Of a stretch of 64,000 bases of DNA, positions 29,060 through 38,193 are shown one piece after another; position 1 is the first letter of the stretch, and each line of letters starts with the position of its first letter. The stretch is from JAOUJD01 sp963841815 (GTDB taxonomy: Bacteria > Pseudomonadota > Gammaproteobacteria > Burkholderiales > Burkholderiaceae_F), in NCBI GenBank assembly GCA_963841815.1, contig CAWJEE010000016.1, positions 154,819-218,818 of the forward strand, read 5' to 3'. Under the pieces are notes generated by a model. It was not told the origin of the DNA. It was given only the letters and a program-made list of their open reading frames with translations, and did not search any database. Both the position numbers and the translations under genes were made by a program.

Positions 29060-30310
29060 ATGACGAGAACGATCAAAACGAGTATCAAAGCCGCCCTGCT
29101 GGCGGTGGCGGCGAGCGCCGCGCTGGTGGCGTGTGGCGGCGGCGGGGATGGCGGCGTCGCCCCAGGCCCGGGTTCCGGCTCGGGAACCCTGCGCGTCGCG
29201 CTGACCGATGCACCCAACTGCCGCGTCGGCAACAGTGACCTCGACAAGGTGTTCGTCACGGTCGAGCGGGTTCGTGTCCATCAGTCGTCGGACGCCGACC
29301 CGTCCAACAGCGGATGGACCGACATCGCCATCAATCCGGCAAGGAAGATCAACCTGCTCGACCTGACCAACGGCCGACTCGAGGAACTCGGCACGACGCC
29401 GATCCCGGCGGGCAATTACACGCAGGTCCGCCTCGTCCTGAGTGCCAACCAGGGCAACCAGACGGCGAACTCGCTCGTGCTCGACGGCCAGACGGTGGAA
29501 ATCCCGCTGCGCACGCCGAGCGCCGCGCAGAGCGGCCTGAAGATCGTCCGGCCGTTCACCGTCCAGCCGAACACGCTGGTCGACCTGGTCATCGACTTCG
29601 ATGCTTGCCGGTCGATTGTCCAGCTCGGCCGCGGCAACGGCGGCTACCTGCTGAAGCCGATCCTGACTGCACATCCGCGCATCGTGGCTGCCATCCGGGG
29701 GTTCGTCGATCCGACGATCGCCAACGTCACCGTGTCGGCGCAGAAGAACGGCGCCGTCGTTCGCAGCACCGTTCCGGCCGCCAACGGCGAGTTCGTGCTC
29801 GCGTTCCTGGATCCTGCCGGCAGCCCGTACGACGTCGTCGTGACGTCGCCGGCGCGAGGCACCAGCGTGGTCGGCGCCGTGCTGGTCAGCACGGCAAGCT
29901 CGATCGTTGAGCTGAATACCGCCGCGCAGCCGATACCGCTGCCCGCCGCTGCCGTTCCGACGGCTTCGCGTTCCGCCGGCGGAACGGTCGGACCGACAGG
30001 TGCGCTCGCGACGGGAGTGGTGAGGGCGGTCCAGGCGGTCGGGACCGCGGTTCCGGTGGTCGAGATCGCGACGGACAACTTGGACGGGACGTCGGGCGTC
30101 TACGCCCTCACGCTGCCGGTGGCTTCGCCGCTCTACACCCCGTACGCAACGTCGCTGCCGCTTTCGTTCGCGACGCCTGCCAGCCCGCCGGCAGACTTCA
30201 GCTACAAGCTGGAGGCGACGGCGACCGGGTACGTCAAGCAGACGCAGAACATCGGGACCGGCGCAGCCAACGCAACCTGGGGCCCGACGCTCGTCCCGGT
30301 CGGCCCGTGA
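29060..30310 (+). CDS. DUF4382-domain lipoprotein
   Basis: 416 aa from ATG 29060, with AGGAGG ending seven bases upstream. Signal MTRTIKTSIKAALLAVAASA, lipobox LVAC with Cys25, then a Gly-rich linker. The first domain (GTLRVALTDAPNC, VFVTVERVRVHQ, INLLDLTNGRLEELG, PAGNYTQVRLVLS) is a clear DUF4382: TDAP opening and the VxxVxVH strand. The second half (IRGFVDPTIANVTVSAQ, DGTSGVYALTLP) looks like carboxypeptidase-regulatory/Ig-like beta repeats. A surface or periplasmic binding role is likely but unproven. The gene stands alone with its own terminator downstream; its 279-bp upstream region shows no other gene. Confidence 0.85.
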   Translation: MTRTIKTSIKAALLAVAASAALVACGGGGDGGVAPGPGSGSGTLRVALTDAPNCRVGNSDLDKVFVTVERVRVHQSSDADPSNSGWTDIAINPARKINLLDLTNGRLEELGTTPIPAGNYTQVRLVLSANQGNQTANSLVLDGQTVEIPLRTPSAAQSGLKIVRPFTVQPNTLVDLVIDFDACRSIVQLGRGNGGYLLKPILTAHPRIVAAIRGFVDPTIANVTVSAQKNGAVVRSTVPAANGEFVLAFLDPAGSPYDVVVTSPARGTSVVGAVLVSTASSIVELNTAAQPIPLPAAAVPTASRSAGGTVGPTGALATGVVRAVQAVGTAVPVVEIATDNLDGTSGVYALTLPVASPLYTPYATSLPLSFATPASPPADFSYKLEATATGYVKQTQNIGTGAANATWGPTLVPVGP

Positions 30311-30330
30311 CGTCCGCGTAGCCAGGAAAG

Positions 30331-30357
30331 AGCGGCCCGTTCGGGCCGCTTTTATTT
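30331..30357 (+). terminator. intrinsic terminator of the DUF4382 gene
   Basis: A perfect 8-bp stem AGCGGCCC/GGGCCGCT (30331-30338 with 30343-30350) closes a GTTC loop and runs into TTTTATTTT. It is 20 bp after the stop and points to the plus strand. The reverse orientation lacks a good T-run, so the converging gatB is not clearly served by it. Confidence 0.88.
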
Positions 30358-30367
30358 TCTGCCTGCG

Positions 30368-31816
<1,449 letters not shown>

Positions 31817-31868
31817 GGCCCGGTTCCTGGTGGAAGGTTTCGGTGGATTCTCGCGCGGAGCGGTGCGG

Positions 31869-33343
31869 TCACGCGCCCGGCGGGACGAGGCGATGCCAGT
31901 CGGTCGCCTGCTGGTAGGCGTGCGCCACGCCCAGCATCCGGGCCTCGTCGAAGTAGTTGGCGATCAGCTGCAGGCCGACCGGCCGCCCGCTGTTGACCGG
32001 GCCGGCGCCGAAGCCGCACGGAATGCTCATCGAGGGCACGCCGGCGAGGCTGCCCGGGACGGTGTACAGATCCGCCATGTACATCGCGACCGGATCGGCC
32101 GCCTTCTCGCCGAACCCGAACGCGACGCTCGTCGTGACCGGGCCGGCGATCACGTCGCACTGCTGGAATGCGCGCTGGAACTCGTCGGCGATCAGCCGGC
32201 GCACCTGCTGCGCCTTGATGTAGTAGGCGTCGTAGTACCCGTGCGACAGCACGTAGGTGCCGATCAGGATGCGGCGCTTGGGCTCCGGCCCGAAGCCCTC
32301 GGCGCGCGACTTCTTGATCATGTCGGCCAGGTCGCCGTAGTCCTTCGCGCGGTGGCCGTAGCGCACGCCGTCGAAGCGCGACAGGTTGCTCGAACACTCC
32401 GCGGGCGCGACCACGTAATAGACGGGAATGCCGAGTTCCGCGTTCGGCAGCGAGACTTCCACCAGCTCCGCCCCCAATTTGCGGTATTCGTCGAGCGCCG
32501 CGCGCACGGCCGCCTCGACGTCCGGCTGCAGGCCGGCGCCGAAGAACTCCTTCGGCACGCCGATCTTCAGGCCCTTCACGCCCGACCCGAGGCAACGCGT
32601 GTAGTCCTCGTCGGGCCGGTCGACGCTGGTCGAGTCCTTCGGGTCGAACCCGAGCATCTCGTTGAAGACCAGCGCCGCGTCCTCGGCCGACTGCGTCATC
32701 AGGCCGGCGGTGTCCAGGCTCGAGGCGAAGGCGATCATTCCCCAGCGCGACGGCCGGCCGTAGGTGGGCTTGGTCCCGGTGATCCCGGTGAACGCGGCCG
32801 GCTCGCGGATCGACCCGCCGGTGTCCGTGGCCGTGGCGACCGGCGCGATGCGCGCCGACTACCGCGGCCGACGAGCCTCCGGAGGAACCGCCCGGGACCG
32901 CCTTGGCGTCCCAGGGGTTCAGCACGTTGCCGTAGGCGCTGTTCTCGTTGCTCGAGCCCATCGCGAACTCGTCGCAATTGAGCTTGCCGAGGGTCACCAT
33001 GCCGGCGCGGCCGAGGTTGTCGACCACGGTGGCGTCGAAGGGGCTCATGTAGCCCTCGAGAATCCGGCTCGACGCGGTCGAGCAGAAGTCCCGGGTGACG
33101 AAGATGTCCTTGTGGGCGATCGGCACGCCGGTGAGAGCGTGTCGCCTCGCCGCGCGCGCGGCGCTGGTCCGCGGCCCCGGCCTGCGCCAGCGTGACTTCC
33201 GGCCGCACGTCGAGGAACGCGTTCAGGTCGCGGCGGGAGTCCATCCGGCCGAGGAACATCTTCGCGAGTTCGACCGCCGAGACTTCCCTGGCGGCCAGCG
33301 CGCGGGCGAGTTCCGCCACCGAGGCGTGCGCCAGGTCGGCCAT
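31869..33343 (-). CDS. gatA: Asp/Glu-tRNA amidotransferase subunit A (two apparent frameshifts)
   Basis: Amidase-signature enzyme that releases ammonia from glutamine for GatB. Three frames hold the parts. The N-terminus (MADLAHASVAELARALAARE) runs to about 33140. The middle (LTGVPIAHKDIF with the catalytic Lys, KLNCDEFAMGSSNENSAYG, PGGSSGGSSAAV with the cis-Ser) runs to about 32862. The remainder (TDTGGSIREP with the nucleophile Ser, YGRPSRWGMIAFASSLDTAG) runs to the end. Removing two extra bases gives about 490 aa, the family length. The gene is essential in organisms lacking GlnRS or AsnRS, so sequencing error is more likely than loss. It sits 2 bp after gatC. Confidence 0.93.
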
Positions 33344-33345
33344 GG

Positions 33346-33633
33346 CTACTCGATCACCTTCGGGACCAGGATCAGGCCGTCCTGCTGCTCCGGCGCATTG
33401 GCGAGGTTGGCGGCGCGCTGGTCGGACTCGGTGACGACGTCGTCGCGCAGCCGCTGGTGGCCCCCCAGCGGGTGGGCCATGGGCTCGATGCCGGTCGTGT
33501 CGACCGCGCGCATCTTCTCGATCATCGCGAAGATGTCGGACAGCTGCTCGAGCGTGCGTTGCGCTTCCTCGTCCGTGACCTCGATCCGGGCGAGGTGGGC
33601 GATGCGACGGACCTGGTCGAGATCGAGTGCCAA
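33346..33633 (-). CDS. gatC: Asp/Glu-tRNA amidotransferase subunit C
   Basis: 95 aa, typical of GatC: MALDLDQVRRIAHLARIEVT, EQLSDIFAMIEKMRAVDTTG, EPMAHPLG, and LRDDVVTESDQRAANLANAP. GatC wraps around GatA and stabilises its contact with GatB. It heads the operon; gatA follows after two bases. The divergent mreB shares the 199-bp upstream region. Confidence 0.96.
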   Translation of the reverse strand: MALDLDQVRRIAHLARIEVTDEEAQRTLEQLSDIFAMIEKMRAVDTTGIEPMAHPLGGHQRLRDDVVTESDQRAANLANAPEQQDGLILVPKVIE

Positions 33634-33685
33634 GGCGGGAAGGGGCCGGAGAAAACGGCTCGAAAATCCGAGCTAAAGCGAACGG

Positions 33686-33721
33686 TTGAACTGCAGTTTG
33701 CGCAGTTGATTAGTTTATCAT
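33686..33721 (+). promoter_or_regulatory. tentative mreB promoter
   Basis: The gatC-mreB divergent region has an AT-rich patch on the plus strand: TTGAAC (33686-33691), then 17 bases, then ATTAGT, with an alternative -10-like TATCAT at 33716-33721. The match to sigma70 is partial. The local drop in GC, in an otherwise GC-rich region, is the main support. Confidence 0.3.
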
Positions 33722-33832
33722 CGCGCCTTCTCTTCAGACTCTGCGCTCCTCTGGAGAAAGACGCGCCCGCAGAGGCGCGGGGACGGTAGCAGCGCAGCTC
33801 GCCAACGAGCACTAGGGCACACAGGGCGGTAC

Positions 33833-34876
33833 ATGTTCGGTTTTCTCCGCAGCTATTTCTCCAACGACCTCGCCATCGACCTCGGCACGGCCAACACGCT
33901 GATCTACGTGCGTGGCAAGGGCATCGTCCTCGATGAGCCGTCGGTGGTCGCGATCCGTCAGGAAGGCGGCCCCAACGGCAAGCGCACGATCCAGGCCGTC
34001 GGCAAGGAAGCCAAGCAGATGCTCGGCAAGGTCCCCGGCAACATCGAGGCGATCCGCCCGATGAAGGACGGCGTGATCGCCGACTTCACGGTCACCGAGC
34101 AGATGCTCAAGCAGTTCATCAAGATGGTCCACCCGTCGAGCCTGTTCGCGCCGAACCCGAGGATCATCATCTGCGTGCCGTGCGGCTCGACCCAGGTGGA
34201 ACGCCGCGCGATCAAGGAGTCGGCCGAAGCGGCCGGCGCGTCGCAGGTCTTCCTGATCGAGGAGCCGATGGCCGCGGCGATCGGCGCCGGCCTGCCGGTG
34301 TCCGAGGCGTCGGGCTCGATGGTGGTCGACATCGGCGGCGGCACCACGGAAGTCGGCGTGATCTCGCTCGGCGGCATGGTCTACAAGGGCAGCGTGCGCG
34401 TCGGCGGCGACAAGTTCGACGAGGCGATCATCAACTACATCCGCCGCAACTACGGCATGCTGATCGGCGAGCCGACGGCGGAGCTGATCAAGAAGGAAAT
34501 CGGATCGGCGTTCCCGGGCTCCGAAGTCCGGGAGATGGAAGTCAAGGGACGCAACCTGTCCGAGGGCATTCCGCGCAGCTTCACGATCTCCAGCAACGAG
34601 ATCCTCGAGGCGCTGACCGATCCGCTCAACCAGATCGTCTCCAGCGTGAAGATCGCGCTCGAGCAGACCCCGCCGGAACTCGGAGCCGACATCGCCGACC
34701 GCGGCATGATGCTGACCGGCGGCGGCGCGCTGCTGCGCGACCTCGACCGGCTGCTGATGGAAGAAACCGGCCTGCCCGTCGTCGTGGCCGAGGAGCCGCT
34801 GACCTGCGTCGTGCGCGGCTGCGGCATCGCGCTCGAGCGCATGGACAAGCTCGGCACCATCTTCGCGACCGGCTGA
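33833..34876 (+). CDS. mreB: rod-shape-determining actin-like protein MreB
   Basis: 347 aa. All actin-fold ATP motifs are present: phosphate 1 IDLGTANTLIYVRGKGIV, connect 1, phosphate 2 MVVDIGGGTTEVGVISLGG, adenosine GMMLTGGGALLRDLDRLL and connect 2. N-terminal MFGFLRSYFSNDL is the amphipathic membrane helix of Gram-negative MreB. Polymers along the inner membrane guide lateral wall synthesis with MreC, MreD, PBP2 and RodA, all encoded just downstream. The start is 13 bp after a GGGCAC spacer without a strong ribosome site. Confidence 0.98.
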   Translation: MFGFLRSYFSNDLAIDLGTANTLIYVRGKGIVLDEPSVVAIRQEGGPNGKRTIQAVGKEAKQMLGKVPGNIEAIRPMKDGVIADFTVTEQMLKQFIKMVHPSSLFAPNPRIIICVPCGSTQVERRAIKESAEAAGASQVFLIEEPMAAAIGAGLPVSEASGSMVVDIGGGTTEVGVISLGGMVYKGSVRVGGDKFDEAIINYIRRNYGMLIGEPTAELIKKEIGSAFPGSEVREMEVKGRNLSEGIPRSFTISSNEILEALTDPLNQIVSSVKIALEQTPPELGADIADRGMMLTGGGALLRDLDRLLMEETGLPVVVAEEPLTCVVRGCGIALERMDKLGTIFATG

Positions 34877-34930
34877 TCAAGGCACGACGACGGACCGGCT
34901 CGTCGTGTTTCCCTCCTCGCAGTTACCCTC

Positions 34931-34964
34931 AAAAGAATCGTGTGGCTTCGCCACCGATTCTTTT
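34931..34964 (+). terminator. strong hairpin after mreB
   Basis: AAAAGAATCG (34931-34940) pairs perfectly with CGATTCTTTT (34955-34964); inside, GTGGC pairs with GCCAC around a TTC loop, leaving one unpaired T. The 15-bp stem ends in T4 and starts with A4, the form of a bidirectional intrinsic terminator. It is 55 bp past the mreB stop and should reduce read-through into mreCD. Confidence 0.78.
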
Positions 34965-34973
34965 CAAACTAGG

Positions 34974-35003
34974 CACGCAAAAGTAGGTTTGTACTTTTGC
35001 GTG
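34974..35003 (+). promoter_or_regulatory. second perfect hairpin directly upstream of mreC
   Basis: CACGCAAAAGTA (34974-34985) is exactly complementary to TACTTTTGCGTG (34992-35003), with a six-base loop. CAAAC (34965-34969) and GTTTG (35003-35007) can extend it. The structure ends eight bases before the mreC GTG start and would bury its ribosome-binding region. No T-run follows, so it is a control hairpin or processing site rather than a plain terminator. Confidence 0.6.
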
Positions 35004-35011
35004 TTTGAGTA

Positions 35012-35906
35012 GTGGATTACGGCCCCCCACCCCTGTTCAACCAGGGCGTGTCCGCGCGGGCGCGGCTCGCGTTCTTCTCGTTCCTTGCGATCGCACTGAT
35101 CGTCATCGACTCGCGCATCCGCGTCCTCGAGACAGTGCGAGTCGGTGTCGGCGTCGTCCTGTACCCGGTCCAGCGGGTGCTCCTGATTCCAAGCCGGGCC
35201 TTCGGTGCGGTCGGGGAGTACTTCGCCAACCTCTCGTCGTTGCAGCAGGAGAACGAAAGACTGAAGCAGGCGGCGCTCGCCAACGCGCAGTCGCTGCAGC
35301 AGGCACGCGATCTCGCCATCGAGAACGAGCGGTTGCGCAAACTGCTCGGCGCGAAGGAACGGCTGCCCAACGCTTCGCTGCTGGCGGCGGTCCTCTATGA
35401 GACGCGCGACCGCTTCGCGCGCAAGATCGTGCTGCACGCCGGGTCGAACGAGGGCGTTCGCGCGGGCAGCCCGGTCATCGACGACGTCGGGGTCGTCGGC
35501 CAGGTGACGCGCGTGTTCCGCGACACCTCTGAAGTCACGCTGCTCACCGACAAGGACCAGACCATCCCGGTGCAGATCGTCCGCAACGGCCTGCGCGGGG
35601 TGGCCTACGGCGGCGCCGAGCCCGGCACGCTCGACCTCCGGTTCATGGCGCCCAATGCCGACCTCGTGAAGGACGACATCGCCGTCACGTCGGGACTGGA
35701 CGGCGTCTATCCGCCCGGGCTCGCCGTGGCGCGGGTCGCGCGCATGGAGCCCGCGAGCAACGGATCAGTTCGCCCGGGTCGTGATGACGCCACTCGCCGG
35801 CGTCGAGAGCCACAAGCACCTGCTCGTGCTGCTCGCCGAGCCCGCCCGGCTGCCGGCGGCGCCGGCAGCCGCCGAGCCGGCGCCCCGCAAGGGAGGTCGC
35901 CGGTGA
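35012..35906 (+). CDS. mreC: rod-shape-determining protein MreC (apparent frameshift near 35762)
   Basis: GTG start gives MDYGPPPLFNQGVSARARLA, then a single transmembrane helix (FFSFLAIALIVIDSRIRVL). A coiled coil follows (SSLQQENERLKQAALANAQS, LAIENERLRKLLG), then the beta-barrel domain (VLHAGSNEGVRAGSPVIDDV, VGQVTRVFRDTSEVTLLTD). At a GG pair near 35762 the frame slips by one. After removing one base the protein continues DQFARVVMTPLAGVESHKHL and ends at TGA 35904-35906, about 297 aa. As sequenced, the wrong frame runs into mreD and makes a false MreC-MreD fusion. MreC links MreB to PBP2 in the periplasm. Confidence 0.93.
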
Positions 35907-36502
35907 GCGCGCCTGGGATGAGGGGCTGGCTGCGGGACACTTTCGCGCTGCGCAGCAGCCAGCCGCGCGACCTGTCGGGCACGCGGCTCGGGACCCGACC
36001 GCACTACCTGCTGCGTCCCGCGAACCCGCTCTTCATCTGGGGCTCGCTGGTCGTCGCCCTGCTGCTGAATCTCTTTCCATGGGGCCAACTGCCGTTCGTG
36101 CCGGACTGGCTCGCGATGGCGCTGCTGTTCTGGAACGTGCACCAGCCGCGGCGCGTCGGCATCGGCGCGTCCTTCGTCTTCGGCTTGCTGATGGACGTCC
36201 ACAACGGCGCGCTGTTCGGGGAGCACGCCCTGGCCTACACGCTGATCTCCTACGGAGCCATCACGCTGCATCGGCGCATGACCTGGTTCCCGATCGGCGC
36301 CCAGGCGCTGCACGTTCTGCCGCTGCTGCTGGTCGCGCAGGTCGCGTCGCTGGCCGTGCGCATGTGGGTCGGCGGCAACTGGCCGGGCCTCGTCTACTTC
36401 GCCGAGAGCCTGGTCGGCACCGCGCTCTGGCCCGTGATCTCCTGGCTGCTGCTCGCACCTCAAAGACGTCCGACTGAACCCGACGAAACGCGTCCGCTGT
36501 AG
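35903..36502 (+). CDS. mreD: rod-shape-determining protein MreD
   Basis: 199 aa from GTG 35903, overlapping the mreC stop as GTGA; ATG 35918 is possible. Five or six hydrophobic segments with family motifs: LFIWGSLVVALLLNLFPWGQ, PDWLAMALLFWNVHQPRRVG, SFVFGLLMDVHNGALFGEHA, and YTLISYGAITLHRRMTWFP. MreD is an inner-membrane partner of MreC and the elongasome. mrdA-rodA, the usual next genes, start 1.7 kb later, past an inverted-repeat element and two minus-strand genes. Confidence 0.94.
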   Translation: MSAPGMRGWLRDTFALRSSQPRDLSGTRLGTRPHYLLRPANPLFIWGSLVVALLLNLFPWGQLPFVPDWLAMALLFWNVHQPRRVGIGASFVFGLLMDVHNGALFGEHALAYTLISYGAITLHRRMTWFPIGAQALHVLPLLLVAQVASLAVRMWVGGNWPGLVYFAESLVGTALWPVISWLLLAPQRRPTEPDETRPL

Positions 36503-36519
36503 TTCTCTCGTTGGCTCCT

Positions 36520-36784
36520 GATCGGCGGTATCGGGCAGGCGGGCGGCGGGGCTGGCGGGAGCTTCTGCGGGGCGGTCGGCGCTTCGCGCCGACTTCGCTG
36601 CGCTGCTCGGCCCAAGGTCGTGCCGCGGAACTCGCTGCGCTCGCTGCGCGAGCTCCGCTCAGACATGCCGCGGCAAGTCAGACACGAAGCGCGCTGACGC
36701 GCGCCGACCTCGGGCCTCCGCTGCTCGCCGCCCCGCAAGTCGCACCCGCCAGCCCCGCCGCCCGCCTGCCCGATACCGCCGATC
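36520..36784. repeat. 265-bp element with perfect 40-bp terminal inverted repeats
   Basis: Positions 36520-36559 are the exact reverse complement of 36745-36784 (40 of 40). A second matching block GCGGGGCGG (36567-36575) faces CCGCCCCGC (36727-36735), and outside the ends TGGCTC (36512-36517) faces GAGCCA (36792-36797). The 185-bp core holds a GTCGGCGC/GCGCCGAC hairpin (36575-36593) and short CTCGCTGCG direct repeats. No reading frame of interest lies within. It fills the 304-bp gap between mreD and the convergent lipoprotein gene. It could be a MITE-like element or a very large two-way terminator; no target-site duplication is evident. Confidence 0.72.
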
Positions 36785-36806
36785 GCGTACAAGAGCCACG
36801 CAGCGA

Positions 36807-37388
36807 CTATGGCAGTGCCCTCGATGCCGCCCAGTCGCCCCAGCCCTGCAGCGGACCGAGCGGGTTGCGCTCGACCTCGACCTCGTGGATCGTGGGCTGA
36901 CCGCCGAACACGGCGTAGACCGCCAAGTCGTCGACGAACAGGACGAGCGCGTTGAAGGTCCATCCGGACACGTCGGTCTCGCGCTTGAAGCGCAGTGCGT
37001 CGAGCCAGAAGTTGCCGACGCGATCGCGGTTGGTGCGCCGGACGTTGATCTGGTAGGCGTTGCACGCCTTTCCGGCCCTGAGGCAGTCGCGGATGCCGGG
37101 GTCCACGTCTTCGGCGCGCAGCACGCCGCCGATCGGAAAGCGGATCGCAACGTCGACGTGGCTCAACAACGTGATGGTCGGGTCGCGTTCGGTGCCGATG
37201 CCACGCGCCCTCAACTCCGCGCGCGTCGTCTTGTACGGCTCGATCCGCTCGATGGCAGCCCGGGCCTCGTCGAAGGACGACCACGCCGCTTCGGTTTCCG
37301 CCTTCGATTTCGGCAGCAACTCTGCGCAACTGGCTAGAAGCGCCGCCAGCGCGAGCAAGGGGATCGTGCGGAGAAGAGCGGCAAGCAT
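36807..37388 (-). CDS. predicted lipoprotein of unknown function
   Basis: ATG 37388 gives MLAALLRTIPLLALAALLAS with lipobox LLASC (Cys at about 21). The mature 170-aa part contains TTRAELRARGIGTERDPTIT, GVLRAEDVDPGIRDCLRAG and WTFNALVLFVDDLAVYAVFG, typical of small beta-rich envelope lipoproteins similar in style to the SmpA/BamE fold (an R-A-E-L-x-x-x-G start and a late loss-of-charge strand). I am not able to assign it to a family. It converges with mreD across the inverted-repeat element. Confidence 0.75.
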   Translation of the reverse strand: MLAALLRTIPLLALAALLASCAELLPKSKAETEAAWSSFDEARAAIERIEPYKTTRAELRARGIGTERDPTITLLSHVDVAIRFPIGGVLRAEDVDPGIRDCLRAGKACNAYQINVRRTNRDRVGNFWLDALRFKRETDVSGWTFNALVLFVDDLAVYAVFGGQPTIHEVEVERNPLGPLQGWGDWAASRALP

Positions 37389-37453
37389 GCGCGCACTGGA
37401 ATCCAAGACCACTTTCAGCTTGGCTGTTGCCTCGGACGCGGTATTGCGGAGAG

Positions 37454-37939
37454 TCAACCGGGAGGGGATATCGCCGGCTCCTGTCGGCTCGGGTCGCCGG
37501 ACGGGGGGTTACCGGGTGCCCGGAATGCCGCGGCCTCCGCCTGTGGGGTCGGCCGGGCAGGCTGTGTCCCGGCATTCGGTTTCGGCGGCGCGACGTGGCG
37601 CTTATCGACCACGTGCATCAGGGCGAGCCAGGGATGCCGCAGGATCATCCGCGGGCCGGAGTAGCGCATCACTTCGCGCACCTTCTCGCGCATCGCCTTG
37701 CCGTAGCAGTGGATCTGGCACTTCGCGCAGACCGGCTTGTCCTCGCCGTACGTGCAGACGGCGAGCCGCTTCGAGGCATACGTCATCAGCGCCTGGCAGT
37801 CGGCGCACGGATGTGGCGCGTCGTGGTGGTCGGCGCAGTAGATCCTCGTCATCGCCTCGATCGTCTCGAGCTCGCGCAGCAGGCGCGGCGTGGTCGGGCG
37901 GTCGCGGTCGAGGCGGATGGGTTTTTCCGCGGCGTTCAT
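37454..37939 (-). CDS. YgbA-like nitrous-oxide-stimulated-promoter family protein
   Basis: 161 aa from ATG 37939. The core, about residues 20-110, carries EAMTRIYCADHHDAPHPCAD, CQALMTYASKRLAVCTYGED, KPVCAKCQIHCYGKAMREKV and EVMRYSGPRMILRHPWLALM. Its Cys/His set (C-x-D-H-H, C-x2-C, C-x2-C-x3-C) is that of Escherichia coli YgbA, a family named for induction by nitrogen oxides; it likely binds a metal or Fe-S cluster. A Pro-rich tail of about 45 residues is extra relative to YgbA. It is 66 bp upstream of the lipoprotein gene on the same strand. Confidence 0.87.
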   Translation of the reverse strand: MNAAEKPIRLDRDRPTTPRLLRELETIEAMTRIYCADHHDAPHPCADCQALMTYASKRLAVCTYGEDKPVCAKCQIHCYGKAMREKVREVMRYSGPRMILRHPWLALMHVVDKRHVAPPKPNAGTQPARPTPQAEAAAFRAPGNPPSGDPSRQEPAISPPG

Positions 37940-38070
37940 GTGCGTAAGAGTATCGAGCACGCTCCTCCGCACCAGAATGCCTTGCGTCAAAGGGCGCAGG
38001 CGACCCCCCGCCTCGCGCCGACGCGTCATCCGTATCGGTTCCCCTCCGCGGAAAGGGGCATTCCCGCTCC

Positions 38071-38076
38071 TATAAT
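38071..38076 (+). promoter_or_regulatory. -10 element likely serving mrdA-rodA-rlpA
   Basis: A perfect TATAAT stands in the GC-rich 254-bp region before mrdA. No -35 is recognisable at 16-18 bases upstream; a CCCC/GGGG hairpin occupies that space. A GGGCGGCC/GGCCGCCC palindrome lies in the untranslated region (about 38092-38113). The divergent ygbA-like gene starts at 37939. Confidence 0.45.
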
Positions 38077-38193
38077 CCGCCAGCTTCGTCTCGGGGCGGC
38101 CGCCCGGGCCGCCCGCTCGCTTCATGCTGGTACTTCTGTTGCTGCGCCTGCCGCTCGCGTCGCGCGCATGTCCGCGCGTGATGCGGGCCCCGC

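Noticed and set aside
38092..38113. GGGCGGCC/GGCCGCCC palindrome ahead of mrdA as a terminator
   Set aside because: No T-run follows and no upstream plus-strand gene needs termination; retained only as part of the leader.
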